A DNA stretch of 19,700 nt from CAWHOW01 sp050013795 (GCA_050013795.1 JBEKEO010000036.1:1-19700), one strand, 5' to 3'. Positions 1 to 6,864 are shown, counted from the first letter of the stretch. The notes: generated from the letters alone by a model not told the origin. Translations and numbers: made by a program.

Positions 1-996
1 CTGATTTATCACATCCTTAAATTAAAGGATAATAATGTTGTACTGGTTGGGAATATCGGCATTCCACCATTTGATATGATTGATGAAATTGATAAGCATA
101 CAAAAATTGTTTTCGAATTATCTTCTCATCAACTAGAGTTTATATCAAAGGGACCACATATTGCAACTTTACTTAATTATTTTCAGGAACATTTAGATTA
201 TTATAAGTCTTACGAGGATTATCAAATCTCAAAGTTTAATATAACTCGTTATCAGGAGCCTGCTGATAATTTTATTTTTAATGCAGATGATAATCTTGTT
301 TTAGATATTATTTTTAAAAACAAATTAGAACGAAACTATTATGGTTTATCTATTTCTAAGAAACAGTCTAAAGGTTGCTGGATTGAAAACGATAGCTTAT
401 TGTTTTCAAATGGTATGGATACTTCAAGAATAATGGATCTAAAAAGTGAAATATATCTGAAGGGCGAACATAATAAAAGAAATATTTTAGCAACTATTTG
501 TGCATCCAAGATATTGAATGTTCCAGATGAAATAATTCAAGAAGGAGTTACCTCGTTTAAAGGATTAGAACACCGCCTTGAATATGTAGGAGAATATAAC
601 GGCATTCATTATTATAATGACTCGATAGCTACTATTCCTGAAGCCGCGATTGAAGCTGTAAAGGCTTTACAAAATGTAAATACGCTAATACTTGGTGGGT
701 TTGATAGGGGCATAAATTATAATATCCTAGCTGAATTCATTGCTTCTTCACATATTCATAATTTGATTTTCTTGGGAGATGCCGGAACTAAAATAATGGA
801 AGGTCTTAAACAATATAATGTTAAAGGGAAATTTCAGGTATTTGTTAAGAACATGGATGAAGCAGTGAAAATTGCTAAAGAAAAAACTCCGAAAGGCGGT
901 ATATGTTTGTTATCACCGGCAGCTGCCAGTTATGATATGTTCAAGAATTTTGAAGAGAGGGGTAGGGTATATAAAAAATTAGTGAAGGATATGTAA
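1..996 (+). CDS. murD: UDP-N-acetylmuramoylalanine--D-glutamate ligase (MurD), 5'-truncated
   Basis: Mur ligase that adds glutamate to UDP-MurNAc-L-Ala in the cytoplasm during peptidoglycan precursor synthesis. The reading frame is open from base 1, so the gene begins outside the window; 331 residues are present against about 450 for the family. The N-terminal UDP-binding region and the ATP P-loop (GTNGKT) are missing. Visible family signatures are the GNIG-x-P motif at about residues 18-23, ELSSHQLEF, GEHNKRNILA, the HRLE and NDSIAT stretch that joins central and C-terminal domains, LILGGFDRG, and LLSPAAASYDMFKNFEERG near the C-terminus, which matches the MurD substrate-binding Ser and Phe region. 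The internal ATG at 76 lies after the conserved GNIG motif and cannot be the true start. The gene faces the THX gene tail to tail, and its stop codon lies in the loop of that gene's terminator. D-Glu specificity is assumed from the family. Confidence 0.9.
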   Translation: MIYHILKLKDNNVVLVGNIGIPPFDMIDEIDKHTKIVFELSSHQLEFISKGPHIATLLNYFQEHLDYYKSYEDYQISKFNITRYQEPADNFIFNADDNLVLDIIFKNKLERNYYGLSISKKQSKGCWIENDSLLFSNGMDTSRIMDLKSEIYLKGEHNKRNILATICASKILNVPDEIIQEGVTSFKGLEHRLEYVGEYNGIHYYNDSIATIPEAAIEAVKALQNVNTLILGGFDRGINYNILAEFIASSHIHNLIFLGDAGTKIMEGLKQYNVKGKFQVFVKNMDEAVKIAKEKTPKGGICLLSPAAASYDMFKNFEERGRVYKKLVKDM

Positions 997-1007
997 CCCT
1001 TCACTAA
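973..1007 (-). terminator. Rho-independent terminator of the THX gene, inside the murD 3' end
   Basis: The arms TTAGTGAAGG (979-988) and CCTTCACTAA (998-1007) pair perfectly over 10 bp around a 9-nt loop. Read on the minus strand the stem is followed by six T residues (978-973). This is a classic intrinsic terminator for the leftward THX gene, which ends 21 bases earlier. On the plus strand no T-run follows, so it should act mainly on the minus strand. The murD stop codon lies in the loop. Confidence 0.75.
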
Positions 1008-1027
1008 CTCAAAGTAATTGCTAAAAT

Positions 1028-1234
1028 TTATTCAGCAGATTCTTTTGTTTCTTTCTTAGGCTTTTTTGCTGCCGGTTTTTTTGCTGCTTTAACTTCAGCA
1101 TTTTCAGCTTCGACTTTTTTTATTTTCTTTTCAACCTTAACGATAACTTGTTTCTTTACTTTGCTTGGACGTCTAACGCCAAAAGAACCAATTATAATTT
1201 TACCTCGTTTTGTTTTTTTATCACCTTTTCCCAT
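1028..1234 (-). CDS. Small ribosomal subunit protein bTHX with Lys/Ala-rich tail
   Basis: Small basic protein of 68 residues. The first 25 residues (MGKGDKKTKRGKIIIGSFG followed by VRRPSK) match the bTHX family, a short peptide that sits in a cavity at the head of the 30S subunit and stabilises 16S rRNA. Classical THX proteins are only about 25-30 residues. Here a low-complexity tail of about 40 residues rich in Lys, Ala, Val and Glu follows, of a kind I recall from Bacteroidota homologues. The gene is monocistronic, with its own -7-like element upstream and a strong terminator downstream. The assignment of the N-terminal part is firm; what the tail does cannot be seen from the sequence. Confidence 0.85.
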   Translation of the reverse strand: MGKGDKKTKRGKIIIGSFGVRRPSKVKKQVIVKVEKKIKKVEAENAEVKAAKKPAAKKPKKETKESAE

Positions 1235-1265
1235 ATGTAAAGTATTGAATAGTTATTTATCTGTA

Positions 1266-1273
1266 CAAAGATA
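1266..1273 (-). promoter_or_regulatory. Bacteroidota-type -7 element upstream of the THX gene
   Basis: TATCTTTG on the minus strand fits the TAnnTTTG consensus of the Bacteroidota primary sigma factor. It lies 31 bases upstream of the THX start codon, in the only gap between trmH and THX. No clear TTG -33 element is seen at 19-21 nt, so this is a partial match. Confidence 0.4.
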
Positions 1274-1306
1274 TTATAAATCTTAATATTACTAGTGCAT
1301 CCTTTA

Positions 1307-2002
1307 TTATTTATTTAATCGCTGCATGAATTGATCCACTATAAGCTTGGATTTTTTAATGGATATTTTCGCCCACTCGATCTTTAAATCAAGGATTTCT
1401 TCTTCCTTTAATTGCCAGTTTATTATAGAGCTCCTTAGTTTTTGAGATAATGAGTATAATGTTAATGCAACTGATACCGATATATTAAAGCTTTCGGTAA
1501 ATCCATACATGGGGATCTTGACAAATTTATCAGCATGTTGAAGTGCAATTTCTGATAAGCCATCCTTTTCGGTTCCAAACAATATTGCAGATTTTTGATG
1601 AATATCAAATTCTTCCAGATAAGAATTATTAAGATGAGGAGAAGACGCTATAATAGAATATCCATTCTGCTTTAGTTTGTTAATGCAATTCAGGGTGTTA
1701 TTTTTAGTTTCGTTGTATTTGTACAATGTAAGCCAGTTTGAGGAACCTAGGGCTATATCAGGGTTTACAGTATATTCATTTTTATTTTCAATAATATGCA
1801 CATCCTGTATCCCGAAACAGTCGCAGCTTCTTAAAACAGCACTGGTGTTATGAGGTTGATAAATATCTTCAAGAACTACAGTGATATACCTTGTCCTTTT
1901 TTCTGAAATTTCTTTAAAGCGTTCAATTCGGTTGCTTGTAATAAATTCACTAAGGAATTTATATAATTCACATTTCTGACTATATGTGAGCGTCTCGTTC
2001 AT
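1307..2002 (-). CDS. trmH: TrmH-family tRNA (guanosine-2'-O-)-methyltransferase
   Basis: SPOUT-class RNA 2'-O-methyltransferase that uses S-adenosylmethionine, most like TrmH, which methylates G18 in the tRNA D-loop. The three SpoU motifs are present: motif 1 HNTSAVLRSCDCFG (residues 51-64, with the catalytic Arg58), motif 2 LFGTEKDGLS (141-150) and motif 3 IPMYGFTESFNISVSVA (163-179), which form the knotted cofactor site. Length is 231 residues with a helical C-terminal extension, as in TrmH. I chose the ATG at 2002 rather than the further upstream ATG at 2074, because the latter's extra 24 residues would be encoded inside the agmatinase-like gene and resemble nothing in the family. The chosen start overlaps the upstream stop codon as TGATG, which suggests translational coupling. 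Exact tRNA target is inferred. Confidence 0.87.
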   Translation of the reverse strand: MNETLTYSQKCELYKFLSEFITSNRIERFKEISEKRTRYITVVLEDIYQPHNTSAVLRSCDCFGIQDVHIIENKNEYTVNPDIALGSSNWLTLYKYNETKNNTLNCINKLKQNGYSIIASSPHLNNSYLEEFDIHQKSAILFGTEKDGLSEIALQHADKFVKIPMYGFTESFNISVSVALTLYSLSQKLRSSIINWQLKEEEILDLKIEWAKISIKKSKLIVDQFMQRLNK

Positions 2003-3036
2003 CAGATGCCATTTGATTTTGACATTAAATTGGCAAGCCTGTATAGAATACGCGCACCCACGTTTGCATCCCATTCATCTTCACCGGGAGAAACTTCGCT
2101 CAGGTCAAAGCCGATTATTTTCTTTCCTGCAGATACTATTTTCTCAAAAAGGTAAAATACTTCATTTATTTCAAGTCCGCCTGGCACAGGGGTTCCAGTG
2201 TTAGGGCAAAGTTTGGGATCAAGACCGTCAATATCAAAACTGATGTAAACATTATCGGGAAGTTCTTGAATGATATTATTGCAATAAAAGTTCCACGTTT
2301 TTCCTTCATACATTCCCTGCTTGATAGTTCTGTCGAAGTAGGTTGTAATTCTTCCGTTGGAGTTAAGGATCAGTTCATACTCGCTCTGGCAATAGTCTCT
2401 TATACCTAATTGAACCAGCTTTACAACTTGAGGTATCTTTAATGCATTAAACATGGCAGATGCATGAGAAAACTCAAATCCTTCGTAAGCATTACGCAAG
2501 TCAGCATGAGCATCTATTTGAAGTATCCCGAATTTATTGAATTTCTTTGAAAGAGTTTTAAGGAATCCCATTGGCACACTGTGTTCCCCGCCAATTACAG
2601 CAACTAATTTATTTTTGTCGATATATTTTGCTGTCTGGTCTTCAACCCATGAATTGAGTTCTGAACATCCAGTGTTTACAATATGAAGCGAATTCTTTAT
2701 TTCTTTTGAGTCAGTAATATCAATGCCTTGAGAAAGAAGTTCTATTACTTTTTGTGAATGAAGTTTTAATTGTTCATTCTTTTCTTTAATATCCATTGAA
2801 ATGGGAAGCATTGCATATCCTGTTTCCCATGCATTGTCTTTAAATGGGTCGAACAGATCAACCTGGAATGAGGCATTAAATATAGCTTCAGGAGCTTTTG
2901 CAGTGCCGGATGAATATGATGTAGTAACATCCCAGGGAACAGGAATAAAAATTACCCTGGCATTTTCCTCATTTGTGGGAAGACCGAAAATGTTATTATT
3001 GGTATTGCCAATATCATCAGGATTGAAGGATTGCAT
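2002..3036 (-). CDS. speB: Agmatinase-family ureohydrolase
   Basis: Member of the arginase/agmatinase/formiminoglutamase superfamily, 344 residues, which hydrolyses a guanidino group with a binuclear manganese centre. All metal ligands are visible: His152 in GGEHS, Asp175, His177 and Asp179 in DAHADLR, and Asp268 and Asp270 in FDIDGLDP. The C-terminal PNTGTPVPGGLEINE and FDLSEVSPGED stretches are typical of agmatinase-like members in Bacteroidota, where the usual role is agmatine to putrescine plus urea in polyamine synthesis. The sequence does not decide between agmatine, arginine and other guanidino substrates, and no arginine decarboxylase lies in the window. It is first in a two-gene unit with trmH, overlapping by one base. 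A -7-like element lies 32 bases upstream. Confidence 0.82.
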   Translation of the reverse strand: MQSFNPDDIGNTNNNIFGLPTNEENARVIFIPVPWDVTTSYSSGTAKAPEAIFNASFQVDLFDPFKDNAWETGYAMLPISMDIKEKNEQLKLHSQKVIELLSQGIDITDSKEIKNSLHIVNTGCSELNSWVEDQTAKYIDKNKLVAVIGGEHSVPMGFLKTLSKKFNKFGILQIDAHADLRNAYEGFEFSHASAMFNALKIPQVVKLVQLGIRDYCQSEYELILNSNGRITTYFDRTIKQGMYEGKTWNFYCNNIIQELPDNVYISFDIDGLDPKLCPNTGTPVPGGLEINEVFYLFEKIVSAGKKIIGFDLSEVSPGEDEWDANVGARILYRLANLMSKSNGI

Positions 3037-3067
3037 AATTGCGTTATATTAGAATAATCAATTGATG

Positions 3068-3075
3068 CAAAGATA
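3068..3075 (-). promoter_or_regulatory. Bacteroidota-type -7 element upstream of the ureohydrolase gene
   Basis: TATCTTTG on the minus strand fits TAnnTTTG and lies 32 bases before the start codon, just downstream of the HU terminator. It is the same octamer as in front of the THX gene. No clear -33 TTG is found, so the call is partial. Confidence 0.4.
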
Positions 3076-3097
3076 TGAATTGGTGTGAATATAAAAT

Positions 3098-3127
3098 AAA
3101 AAAGTCTCCCGTGTGGGAGACTTTTTT
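3098..3127 (-). terminator. Rho-independent terminator downstream of the HU gene
   Basis: Perfect inverted repeat of 13 bp, AAAAAAGTCTCCC (3098-3110) and GGGAGACTTTTTT (3115-3127), with a 4-nt loop GTGT. The GC-rich core flanked by A and T runs makes it usable in both directions. Its position 21 bases after the HU stop codon assigns it to HU. Confidence 0.88.
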
Positions 3128-3147
3128 AAAGCATGGTAAAGCAAAAA

Positions 3148-3420
3148 TTATTTAACTTTTCCAGCTAATTCAGCACCAGCTTTGAATTTAACTACTTTCT
3201 TAGCAGCAATATTAATTTTTTTGCCGGTTTGAGGATTGCGGCCTATTCTTGCAGATCTTTTTGCAATTGCGAAAGAACCGAAACCTACTAATGCTACTCT
3301 TTCACCTTTTTTCAGAGATTTGGTAGTAGCGCATACGAAAGCGTCTAATGCTGATTTTGCAGCTGCTTTAGTAATTTTTGCTTGTGAAGCCATAGCTTCA
3401 ACTAATTGTGCTTTGTTCAT
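3148..3420 (-). CDS. HU-family DNA-binding protein
   Basis: Histone-like nucleoid protein of 90 residues, the standard HU length. It forms dimers that bend and compact DNA. The N-terminal helical dimerisation part (MNKAQLVEAMASQAKITK) and the hallmark GFGSFAIAKRSARIGRNPQTGKK segment (residues 46-68) are present; the latter runs into the beta-arm that enters the DNA minor groove. The following KINIAAKKVVKFKAGAEL end is canonical. The gene is transcribed alone, with a well-matched promoter about 50-80 bases upstream and a strong terminator directly downstream. Whether it pairs with a second HU subunit cannot be told here. Confidence 0.95.
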   Translation of the reverse strand: MNKAQLVEAMASQAKITKAAAKSALDAFVCATTKSLKKGERVALVGFGSFAIAKRSARIGRNPQTGKKINIAAKKVVKFKAGAELAGKVK

Positions 3421-3466
3421 TTTTTTAATTTAATTTAAGTTAAATGATTAATTTGAATTAACGCTG

Positions 3467-3497
3467 CAAATATATTAATTATCTAGGACTTTGCAAA
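3467..3497 (-). promoter_or_regulatory. Promoter of the HU gene
   Basis: On the minus strand TTTG (3497-3494) is followed after 19 nt by TATATTTG (3474-3467). This matches the Bacteroidota consensus TTTG-N19-21-TAnnTTTG at both elements and in spacing. The predicted transcript would start near 3460, giving a 40-nt leader before HU. Confidence 0.65.
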
Positions 3498-3600
3498 TTT
3501 ATTTTATGAAAAAGCCCTATTTTGTTAATAATTCAACGATTATGTTAATAAATCTCTATGAAAATGGCTTATTTATACAATAAAATAATGAAAATTGTTG

Positions 3601-4575
3601 TCAAATAGCGTTCGATTCCCAAGTATCATTTATTGGAAATCCCCGTAAAAACTCATCAATATGCATTTTCTTCTTCCCTGATAACTGTAGTTCCTGCAAA
3701 TGAATGAAACCATCAGTAACAGCAATACTTAAGAGGGTCTTTCCATTTGTAGTTATTTGTCCCGGTTTAAAATTATGCTGAACAATTTCTTTTTCTGCTT
3801 TAAATACCTTTAAATAATAAGAAATTCTTTCAAGTGAGTATATTTCCGTGCAAGCTGCAGGATACGGGCTTAACCCCCGGATATGGTTATAAACATTATC
3901 AGCTGTATTATTCCAGTTGATTAGACATATCTCCTTGGAAAGCTTAGGTGCATTTTTCAAAGCTGCTATATCCTTCAATAATGTTTGTTGTTGAGTTGGA
4001 TGATAATTGCCGCTTTCAATATTCTTTACAGTCTGCAGTACCAGTTCAGCTCCTGTGTGCATTAGTTTATCATGAAGTTCGCCTGCCGTTTCATCGGGGA
4101 GGATGGGAACTTCCTGTTGCATGATGATATTACCTGTGTCAATATTCTCATTAATGAAGAAAGTAGTTACTCCGGTTTTTGTTTCGCCATTCATAACAAC
4201 CCAGTTAATTGGAGCTGCGCCCCTGTATTGAGGCAGGAGGGAGGCATGAAGATTAAAAGTACCTATAGATGGTATCTTCCAAACCATTTCAGGCAACATA
4301 CGGAAAGCAACGACAATCTGAAGGCTTGGATTTATCCTTTTTATTTCATCAACAAATTCGGGGCTTTTAAGATTCGTTGGCTGAAGTACTCTTAAATTAT
4401 TTGCTAATGCATATTTCTTTACATCGGATTCATTCAGTTTTAAACCTCTTCCGGCAGGTTTGTCGGGAGACGTAACAACAGCCTTTATATTATATCCGTT
4501 TTTCAATAAGCAATCCAATGGAGCCACCGCGAATTCGGGTGTTCCCATATAAACTATGCTTAACTCTTTTGCCAT
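3601..4575 (-). CDS. fmt: Methionyl-tRNA formyltransferase
   Basis: Transfers a formyl group from 10-formyl-tetrahydrofolate to initiator Met-tRNA, the entry step for bacterial translation initiation. The 324 residues match the family length. The N-terminal IVYMGTPEFAVAPL strand-loop, PDKPAGRG, and FNLHASLLPQYRGAAPINW (residues 107-125) are diagnostic; Asn108, His110 and Asp146 (in NIDTG) correspond to the catalytic triad of the formyltransferase fold. The C-terminal region (IRGLSPYPAA, LSIAVTDGFIHLQELQLSGKKKM) fits the tRNA-binding beta-barrel domain. It lies 27 bases downstream of ribH on the same strand, so the two are probably cotranscribed. No obvious terminator follows it; the 180-base gap to HU is AT-rich. 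Confidence 0.95.
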   Translation of the reverse strand: MAKELSIVYMGTPEFAVAPLDCLLKNGYNIKAVVTSPDKPAGRGLKLNESDVKKYALANNLRVLQPTNLKSPEFVDEIKRINPSLQIVVAFRMLPEMVWKIPSIGTFNLHASLLPQYRGAAPINWVVMNGETKTGVTTFFINENIDTGNIIMQQEVPILPDETAGELHDKLMHTGAELVLQTVKNIESGNYHPTQQQTLLKDIAALKNAPKLSKEICLINWNNTADNVYNHIRGLSPYPAACTEIYSLERISYYLKVFKAEKEIVQHNFKPGQITTNGKTLLSIAVTDGFIHLQELQLSGKKKMHIDEFLRGFPINDTWESNAI

Positions 4576-4602
4576 ATATAATAAGGTATAATAATAGTTT
4601 CC

Positions 4603-5091
4603 CTATAAGCCGTTTTGAAGGGCAACCATTTTAATTGCTGAAATAGCTGCTTCATCGCCTTTGTTACCGTGTTTTCCACCGCTTCGGTCTTTGGCTTGCT
4701 GAAGGGTATTGGTAGTTAATACGCCAAATATTACAGGTACTCCTGAATCGAGGGATACTTTCATGATACCGGTGGAAACTGCATTGCATATAAAATCGAA
4801 ATGACGGGTTTCGCCTTGTATAACGCACCCCAGACAAATAACGGCATCCAGTTCCTCGGTGTTCAGCAATGATTGCGCCCCAAGAGGGAGTTCAAAACTG
4901 CCGGGAACATAATCGAGGTAAATATCTTCTTCATCTGCACCGTGCTTCAGAAGTGTGGAATAAGCTCCTTTTAAAAGGACTTGGGTTATTTCTTCGTTCC
5001 ATTCTGAAATAGCTATACCGATGCGCATTCCGGCTGCTGATGGAACGCCTTGCTTGTCGTAAGCGGAAAGATTTTTTAGGTTTGATGCCAT
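4603..5091 (-). CDS. ribH: 6,7-dimethyl-8-ribityllumazine synthase
   Basis: Riboflavin pathway enzyme that condenses 5-amino-6-ribitylaminouracil with 3,4-dihydroxybutanone 4-phosphate to give the lumazine precursor of riboflavin. It usually assembles as pentamers or 60-mers. The 162 residues carry the family signatures: WNEEIT near residue 31, GSFELPLGAQ (64-73), GCVIQGETRHFDFI (88-101, with His97 as catalytic base) and the phosphate-binding Arg136 in KDRSGGKHGNKG. The gene starts a likely ribH-fmt unit. No RFN-like riboswitch was recognised in the upstream 400 bases, and no good consensus promoter was found near the start. Confidence 0.95.
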   Translation of the reverse strand: MASNLKNLSAYDKQGVPSAAGMRIGIAISEWNEEITQVLLKGAYSTLLKHGADEEDIYLDYVPGSFELPLGAQSLLNTEELDAVICLGCVIQGETRHFDFICNAVSTGIMKVSLDSGVPVIFGVLTTNTLQQAKDRSGGKHGNKGDEAAISAIKMVALQNGL

Positions 5092-5450
5092 ATTATTGTT
5101 TTTTTAGTTTGAGCTTTGCAATTATTATTTGTTCTTTTTCTTTTACTGCCACACAAGAGAAGCCATAGCTTTTTAATAATTTGGCTTTTATTCTACTTTC
5201 TTTTCATTGCCAAAAGAAAGTAGCAAATAGTTCCCGTTTCTTATACCCCCTCTGTCAGCATAACTGGCTGACATCTCCCCCTACAAGTAGGTGGAGTTAT
5301 AAGGCTTCATTTCTTTCTAGCCGTTTTGCCGGGCCTACGCTCTTTATATAAATTCTCAAAATGCGGGTCTTCTATTAATTGCTGTTTTATCGGTACAACG
5401 CTCCTTTATTATTGTTTTTTATAAAAAAATCCAGTTTGTGATTAAACAAA
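5092..5450. repeat. Gene-free spacer with a cluster of palindromes (REP/MITE-like)
   Basis: No gene was seen between ribH and the TPR gene. Three hairpins stand in a row: CTACTTTCTTTT/AAAAGAAAGTAG (5193-5204 and 5212-5223, perfect 12 bp, 7-nt loop), TGTCAGC/GCTGACA (5253-5259 and 5267-5273, 7-nt loop) and CTCCCCCTA/TAGGTGGAG (5275-5283 and 5288-5296, one mismatch, 4-nt loop). The run of C-rich text between them resembles short dispersed palindromic elements I recall from Bacteroidota spacers, but copy number cannot be checked in one window. Confidence 0.55.
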
Positions 5451-5479
5451 AATAGCAGAAATTTATGATTTCTGCTATT
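5451..5479 (-). terminator. Rho-independent terminator of the TPR gene
   Basis: Perfect 12-bp inverted repeat AATAGCAGAAAT (5451-5462) and ATTTCTGCTATT (5468-5479) with a 5-nt loop. On the minus strand it is followed by TTTGTTTAAT, a T-rich tail. It lies 21 bases after the stop codon of the leftward TPR gene. Confidence 0.78.
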
Positions 5480-5500
5480 CAGTGTTGTGTATTACTACTA

Positions 5501-6196
5501 TTATTTCTGCGCTATCATGCCTTTTGCACGTGCAATATATTTTTCAATCTCGCGGGCTTCAAAGCTCTGGTAATATTCTTTCTGAATGCGTTCATATACT
5601 TTCAGTGCTTCGGCGTAATTGCCCATAAGTTCATAGGTCCAGCCGGCTTTCATCAGGTACATTGGTGTAGAGAACTGGTTTTTGCTGTTGTCGGCGGCTT
5701 TTAAATAATATTTCAGGGCGTTATCGTTGTCGCCAAGTTCCATGTAGGCATCGCCAAGGGCGCCTTTTGCCATTGAACTTACCATCTGGTCGTCGCCGCT
5801 GAAATCTTTAAGCTGGTCAATTGCATCATCATATTGGCCTTGCTTGAGGTAACAAAGTCCGGCATAATAATGAGCAAGGTTCTTTGATTTGGTCATGCCG
5901 TAATCGCTGATGATATCAAGGAAGCCGGGGTTTGTACCGTCGCCGTTAAGGGCAAGTTTCAGTGAATCTTTCTCGAAATATTTTTCTGCCATGAACATGG
6001 CGCCCTGTGCTTCTTTTTCCTTGGGTGCAAGATAGAGTTTCTTGAAACCGAAATAACCAAGAATAACCACTGCTATAGCGCCAACCACTATCATGATGAT
6101 CTTCTGGTTCTGCTCAACAAAATGTTCGGCTTTGCTAAGCGAATTCTCCACAGCGCCTATACTTTTATCTGCTTTTACTTCATTATCTTTTGCCAT
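5501..6196 (-). CDS. Membrane-anchored tetratricopeptide repeat protein
   Basis: A 231-residue protein with a short charged N-terminal cytoplasmic segment, one transmembrane helix at about residues 32-50 (IIMIVVGAIAVVILGYFGF) and a C-terminal part built of TPR units at about 105-135 (AHYYAGLCYLKQGQYDDAIDQL), 143-173 (AKGALGDAYMELGDNDNALKYY) and 180-212 (YLMKAGWTYELMGNYAEALKVYE). The layout, one N-terminal helix then periplasmic TPRs, resembles YfgM-type ancillary proteins of the Sec translocon, but sequence alone does not prove that role; it may be a general scaffold. I start at the ATG at 6196: the in-frame ATG at 6217 lies within the predicted -7 promoter element. Monocistronic, with its own promoter and terminator. 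Confidence 0.8.
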   Translation of the reverse strand: MAKDNEVKADKSIGAVENSLSKAEHFVEQNQKIIMIVVGAIAVVILGYFGFKKLYLAPKEKEAQGAMFMAEKYFEKDSLKLALNGDGTNPGFLDIISDYGMTKSKNLAHYYAGLCYLKQGQYDDAIDQLKDFSGDDQMVSSMAKGALGDAYMELGDNDNALKYYLKAADNSKNQFSTPMYLMKAGWTYELMGNYAEALKVYERIQKEYYQSFEAREIEKYIARAKGMIAQK

Positions 6197-6214
6197 AATC
6201 TGTATTTTGAGTTG

Positions 6215-6243
6215 CAAATTTAATTTATTTTTATTTACAGCAA
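6215..6243 (-). promoter_or_regulatory. Promoter of the TPR gene
   Basis: On the minus strand TTG (6243-6241), 18-nt spacer, then TAAATTTG (6222-6215), matching the Bacteroidota -33/-7 pattern with a spacer one base short of the usual range. The ATG at 6196 follows 18 bases later. The element overlaps the longer alternative ATG at 6217 and so helps to decide the start. Confidence 0.55.
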
Positions 6244-6332
6244 TGATTTAATATGAAAAGTAGTGAAAATTTGTTTGTTGTTCGTTGTTAGTAGTTAGTG
6301 GTTCGAATGTTCTTTAAATGGAACACTGATGA

Positions 6333-6350
6333 TGCCGATAGTCATCGGCA
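6333..6350. repeat. Small perfect hairpin in the 6244-6431 spacer
   Basis: TGCCGAT (6333-6339) and ATCGGCA (6344-6350) pair around a 4-nt loop. The surrounding text repeats ACACTGAT at 6324-6331 and 6375-6382, with a partial third copy between them. No T-run follows on either strand, so a terminator is unlikely. No gene is seen in 6244-6431. Confidence 0.45.
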
Positions 6351-6431
6351 CAGGCTACTGAAAATACTGATTAACACTGATTTAAAAAAGGGCTAACCAC
6401 CTTTCTTTTGTCAGGTGATTACCAAAACTTT

Positions 6432-6789
6432 TGCATCAAGTTGAACGGACTTGGCATCAAGTTGAACAGACTTGGTATCAAGTTGAATGGACTTGGCATC
6501 AAGTCGGATTGACTTGGCATCAAGTTGAACGGACTTGATATCATGTTGAACGTACTTGACATCAAATTAAGTAAGGTTTTGCTCAAAATTGAACAAACTT
6601 GGCATCAAGTTGAGTAACTTTGGCATCAAGTTGAACGGACTTGGCATCAAGTTGAATGGACTTGACATCAAGTTGAACGGACTTGGTATCAAGTCGAACG
6701 TACTTGATGCATTCCCGACGCTACTTGATCGGGTTCTGATTTCAGATTATACCATTCAGATTTCAAGTTGCATCATTCTGATTTCAGGT
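6432..6789. repeat. Tandem array, 21-bp period, about 17 units
   Basis: Units follow one another every 21 bases at 6432, 6453, 6474, 6495, 6516, 6537, 6558, (6579, 22 nt), 6601, 6622, 6643, 6664, 6685, 6706, then in diverged form to 6789. The core of a typical unit is CAAGTTGAACGGACTTG, a dyad CAAGT-N7-ACTTG. Differences between units fall mostly in the central 7 bases (TGAACGG, TGAACAG, TGAATGG, CGGATTG, TGAACGT, CGAACGT), while the two arms are kept. From 6727 the period continues with another core, TTCWGATTTCA (6734, 6755, 6776). Since 21 is seven codons the array is open in short frames, but each frame is broken by stops in some units, so I do not read it as a gene. It is not CRISPR, as there are no unique spacers. 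Confidence 0.88.
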
Positions 6790-6833
6790 CGCTCCCTGCC
6801 TACCTGCAAAGATGGCATGGAAAGAGTAAGTTA

Positions 6834-6864
6834 TTGTGATTTAAACGATTTTTTTATAACTTTG
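6834..6864 (+). promoter_or_regulatory. Promoter of the two-gene membrane-protein operon
   Basis: TTG (6834-6836), 20-nt spacer, TAACTTTG (6857-6864), a full match to the Bacteroidota -33/-7 consensus. Expected transcript start is near 6871, giving a leader of about 50 nt before the ATG at 6921. It sits 45 bases after the last repeat unit, so the array lies directly upstream of this promoter. Confidence 0.65.

Noticed and set aside
691..720. MurD motif GGFDRG, with Arg where E. coli has Lys
   Set aside because: Arg at this place occurs in ordinary MurD proteins such as those of Gram-positive bacteria, so it does not point to altered specificity.
2003..2074. Longer TrmH start at 2074
   Set aside because: The 24 extra residues are encoded by the 3' end of the ureohydrolase gene in another frame and show no family similarity; the TGATG junction at 2002 is the natural start.
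5465..5704. 79-residue Phe/Cys-rich plus-strand frame
   Set aside because: It is antisense to the terminator and the TPR gene and looks like a reading-frame shadow.
6197..6217. Longer start of the TPR protein
   Set aside because: The upstream ATG lies in the -7 promoter element, so it would not be in the mRNA.
6432..6789. CRISPR array or plasmid-type iteron origin
   Set aside because: The units are contiguous without unique spacers and no cas, rep or dnaA gene is present. An origin role cannot be excluded, but nothing supports it.
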